NCBI RefSeq assembly: GCF_035645195.1
Contig: NZ_DASQNA010000002.1
Location: 1-64,000 of the forward strand
Direction of reading: 5' to 3'
DNA length: 64,000 bases
Source: Paenibacillus sp.
GTDB lineage: Bacteria; Bacillota; Bacilli; Paenibacillales; YIM-B00363
Below are positions 63,732-64,000 of the stretch, piece by piece. The notes under the pieces were generated by a model. It had not been told where the DNA came from. It was given only the letters and a program-made list of their open reading frames with translations, and did not search any database. Each line of letters begins with the position of its first letter. Position 1 is the first letter of the stretch. A program made the position numbers and the translations under genes.

Positions 63732-63803
63732 CCGGGCCGAGTTGAACCGCCTCCTCCGCTTCGTTACAATAAGAGCAATATTTCATGAGGAAGCGGTGGT
63801 TTT

Positions 63804-64000
63804 GTGGCGGCGCGTAGTGGTCGCGGGCAACAAGAACGAGGCGGACGGCGAGGCGGCGGCCCGGCGGGACCGCAGGAGAGAACCGGGCGGCGCGGCGGAG
63901 GCAAGCCGGGACCGCAGCCGGGAGGCAAGCCAGGGTTGCAGCCGAGCGGCAAGCCGGGTTCGCAGCCAGGCGGCAGAGGGCCGCGCGGCGAGCGCGTGGA
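63804..64000 (+). CDS. Start of a low-complexity Gly/Pro/Arg-rich protein (partial)
   Basis: A GTG at 63804, preceded by AAGCGGTGG, opens a frame to the window end (65 codons seen). The product is basic and disordered: MAARSGRGQQERGGRRGGG, then three repeats of about eight residues (GGKPGPQP, GGKPGLQP, SGKPGSQP). Such tails occur at the ends of RNA-binding or wall proteins, but the domain lies beyond the window. The opposite strand is also open and Pro-rich, so the call is uncertain. Confidence 0.4.
   Translation, partial: MAARSGRGQQERGGRRGGGPAGPQERTGRRGGGKPGPQPGGKPGLQPSGKPGSQPGGRGPRGERV

Overview
The window looks like part of the origin-proximal chromosome of a high-GC, endospore-forming, motile member of the Paenibacillaceae (Bacillales). 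I infer this from gene order and gene content, not from any search. Bacillales-specific genes are present: bofA, yaaL, spo0F, the RNA polymerase delta subunit rpoE, ywhD, ywiB and pbpG. Two Bacillus subtilis neighbourhoods are recognisable. One is SRP RNA - dnaX - ybaB - recR - yaaL - bofA - 16S rRNA (1-5.7 kb). The other is rpmE - rho - murA - fba - spo0F - pyrG - rpoE (6.1-14.7 kb), continued by argS - ywiB and speB - speE - pbpG - ywhD up to 27.3 kb. Codon use is strongly GC-rich, so long antisense open frames are common and were discarded.

Region by region. 1-14.7 kb (minus strand): replication, recombination, SRP, transcription termination, cell-wall precursor, glycolysis, sporulation phosphorelay and CTP synthesis genes, with two lineage-specific insertions: a PAS histidine kinase between the SRP RNA and dnaX, and a radical SAM protein between rho and rpmE. 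15-23 kb: an S8 protease, argS-ywiB, a GH42 beta-galactosidase with a divergent AraC regulator and a CcpA-like site, and speE-speB for polyamines. 23-30 kb: pbpG, a tandem palindromic repeat, an alpha/beta hydrolase, ywhD, an M1 peptidase and a membrane protein. 30-38 kb: a c-di-AMP riboswitch before an NlpC/P60 hydrolase, an HD-GYP protein, a Crp/Fnr regulator, exonuclease III, a rhodanese, a GNAT, motAB and trhO. 38-50 kb: chrA, guanine deaminase, a second histidine kinase, UV endonuclease, a DUF420 protein, and a minus-strand cluster katA - truncated Fur-like gene - leader peptide - bmrC - bmrD. 50-64 kb: an SLH-anchored nucleotidase, an aldo/keto reductase, an MFS exporter, DinB, pirin, gdhA, DUF72, a RIO-like kinase, AlkD, an NDH-2-like flavoprotein paired with an ECF41 sigma factor, uppP, and the start of a low-complexity gene cut by the window end.

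The most interesting signals are regulatory and lie between genes. (1) A complete BmrB-like 38-codon leader ORF with mutually exclusive hairpins precedes a heterodimeric multidrug ABC transporter. (2) A c-di-AMP riboswitch appears to act through the ribosome binding site. (3) An NDH-2/ECF41 sigma operon is preceded by a near-consensus ECF41 promoter. (4) A three-copy long palindrome array follows pbpG. (5) A perfect hairpin buries the ribosome binding site of the lipoprotein gene after rpmE. (6) The SRP RNA is short and carries its own promoter. (7) A 25-codon ORF seems to have been broken by a 7-bp tandem duplication. No CRISPR array, transposase, prophage or tRNA gene was seen.
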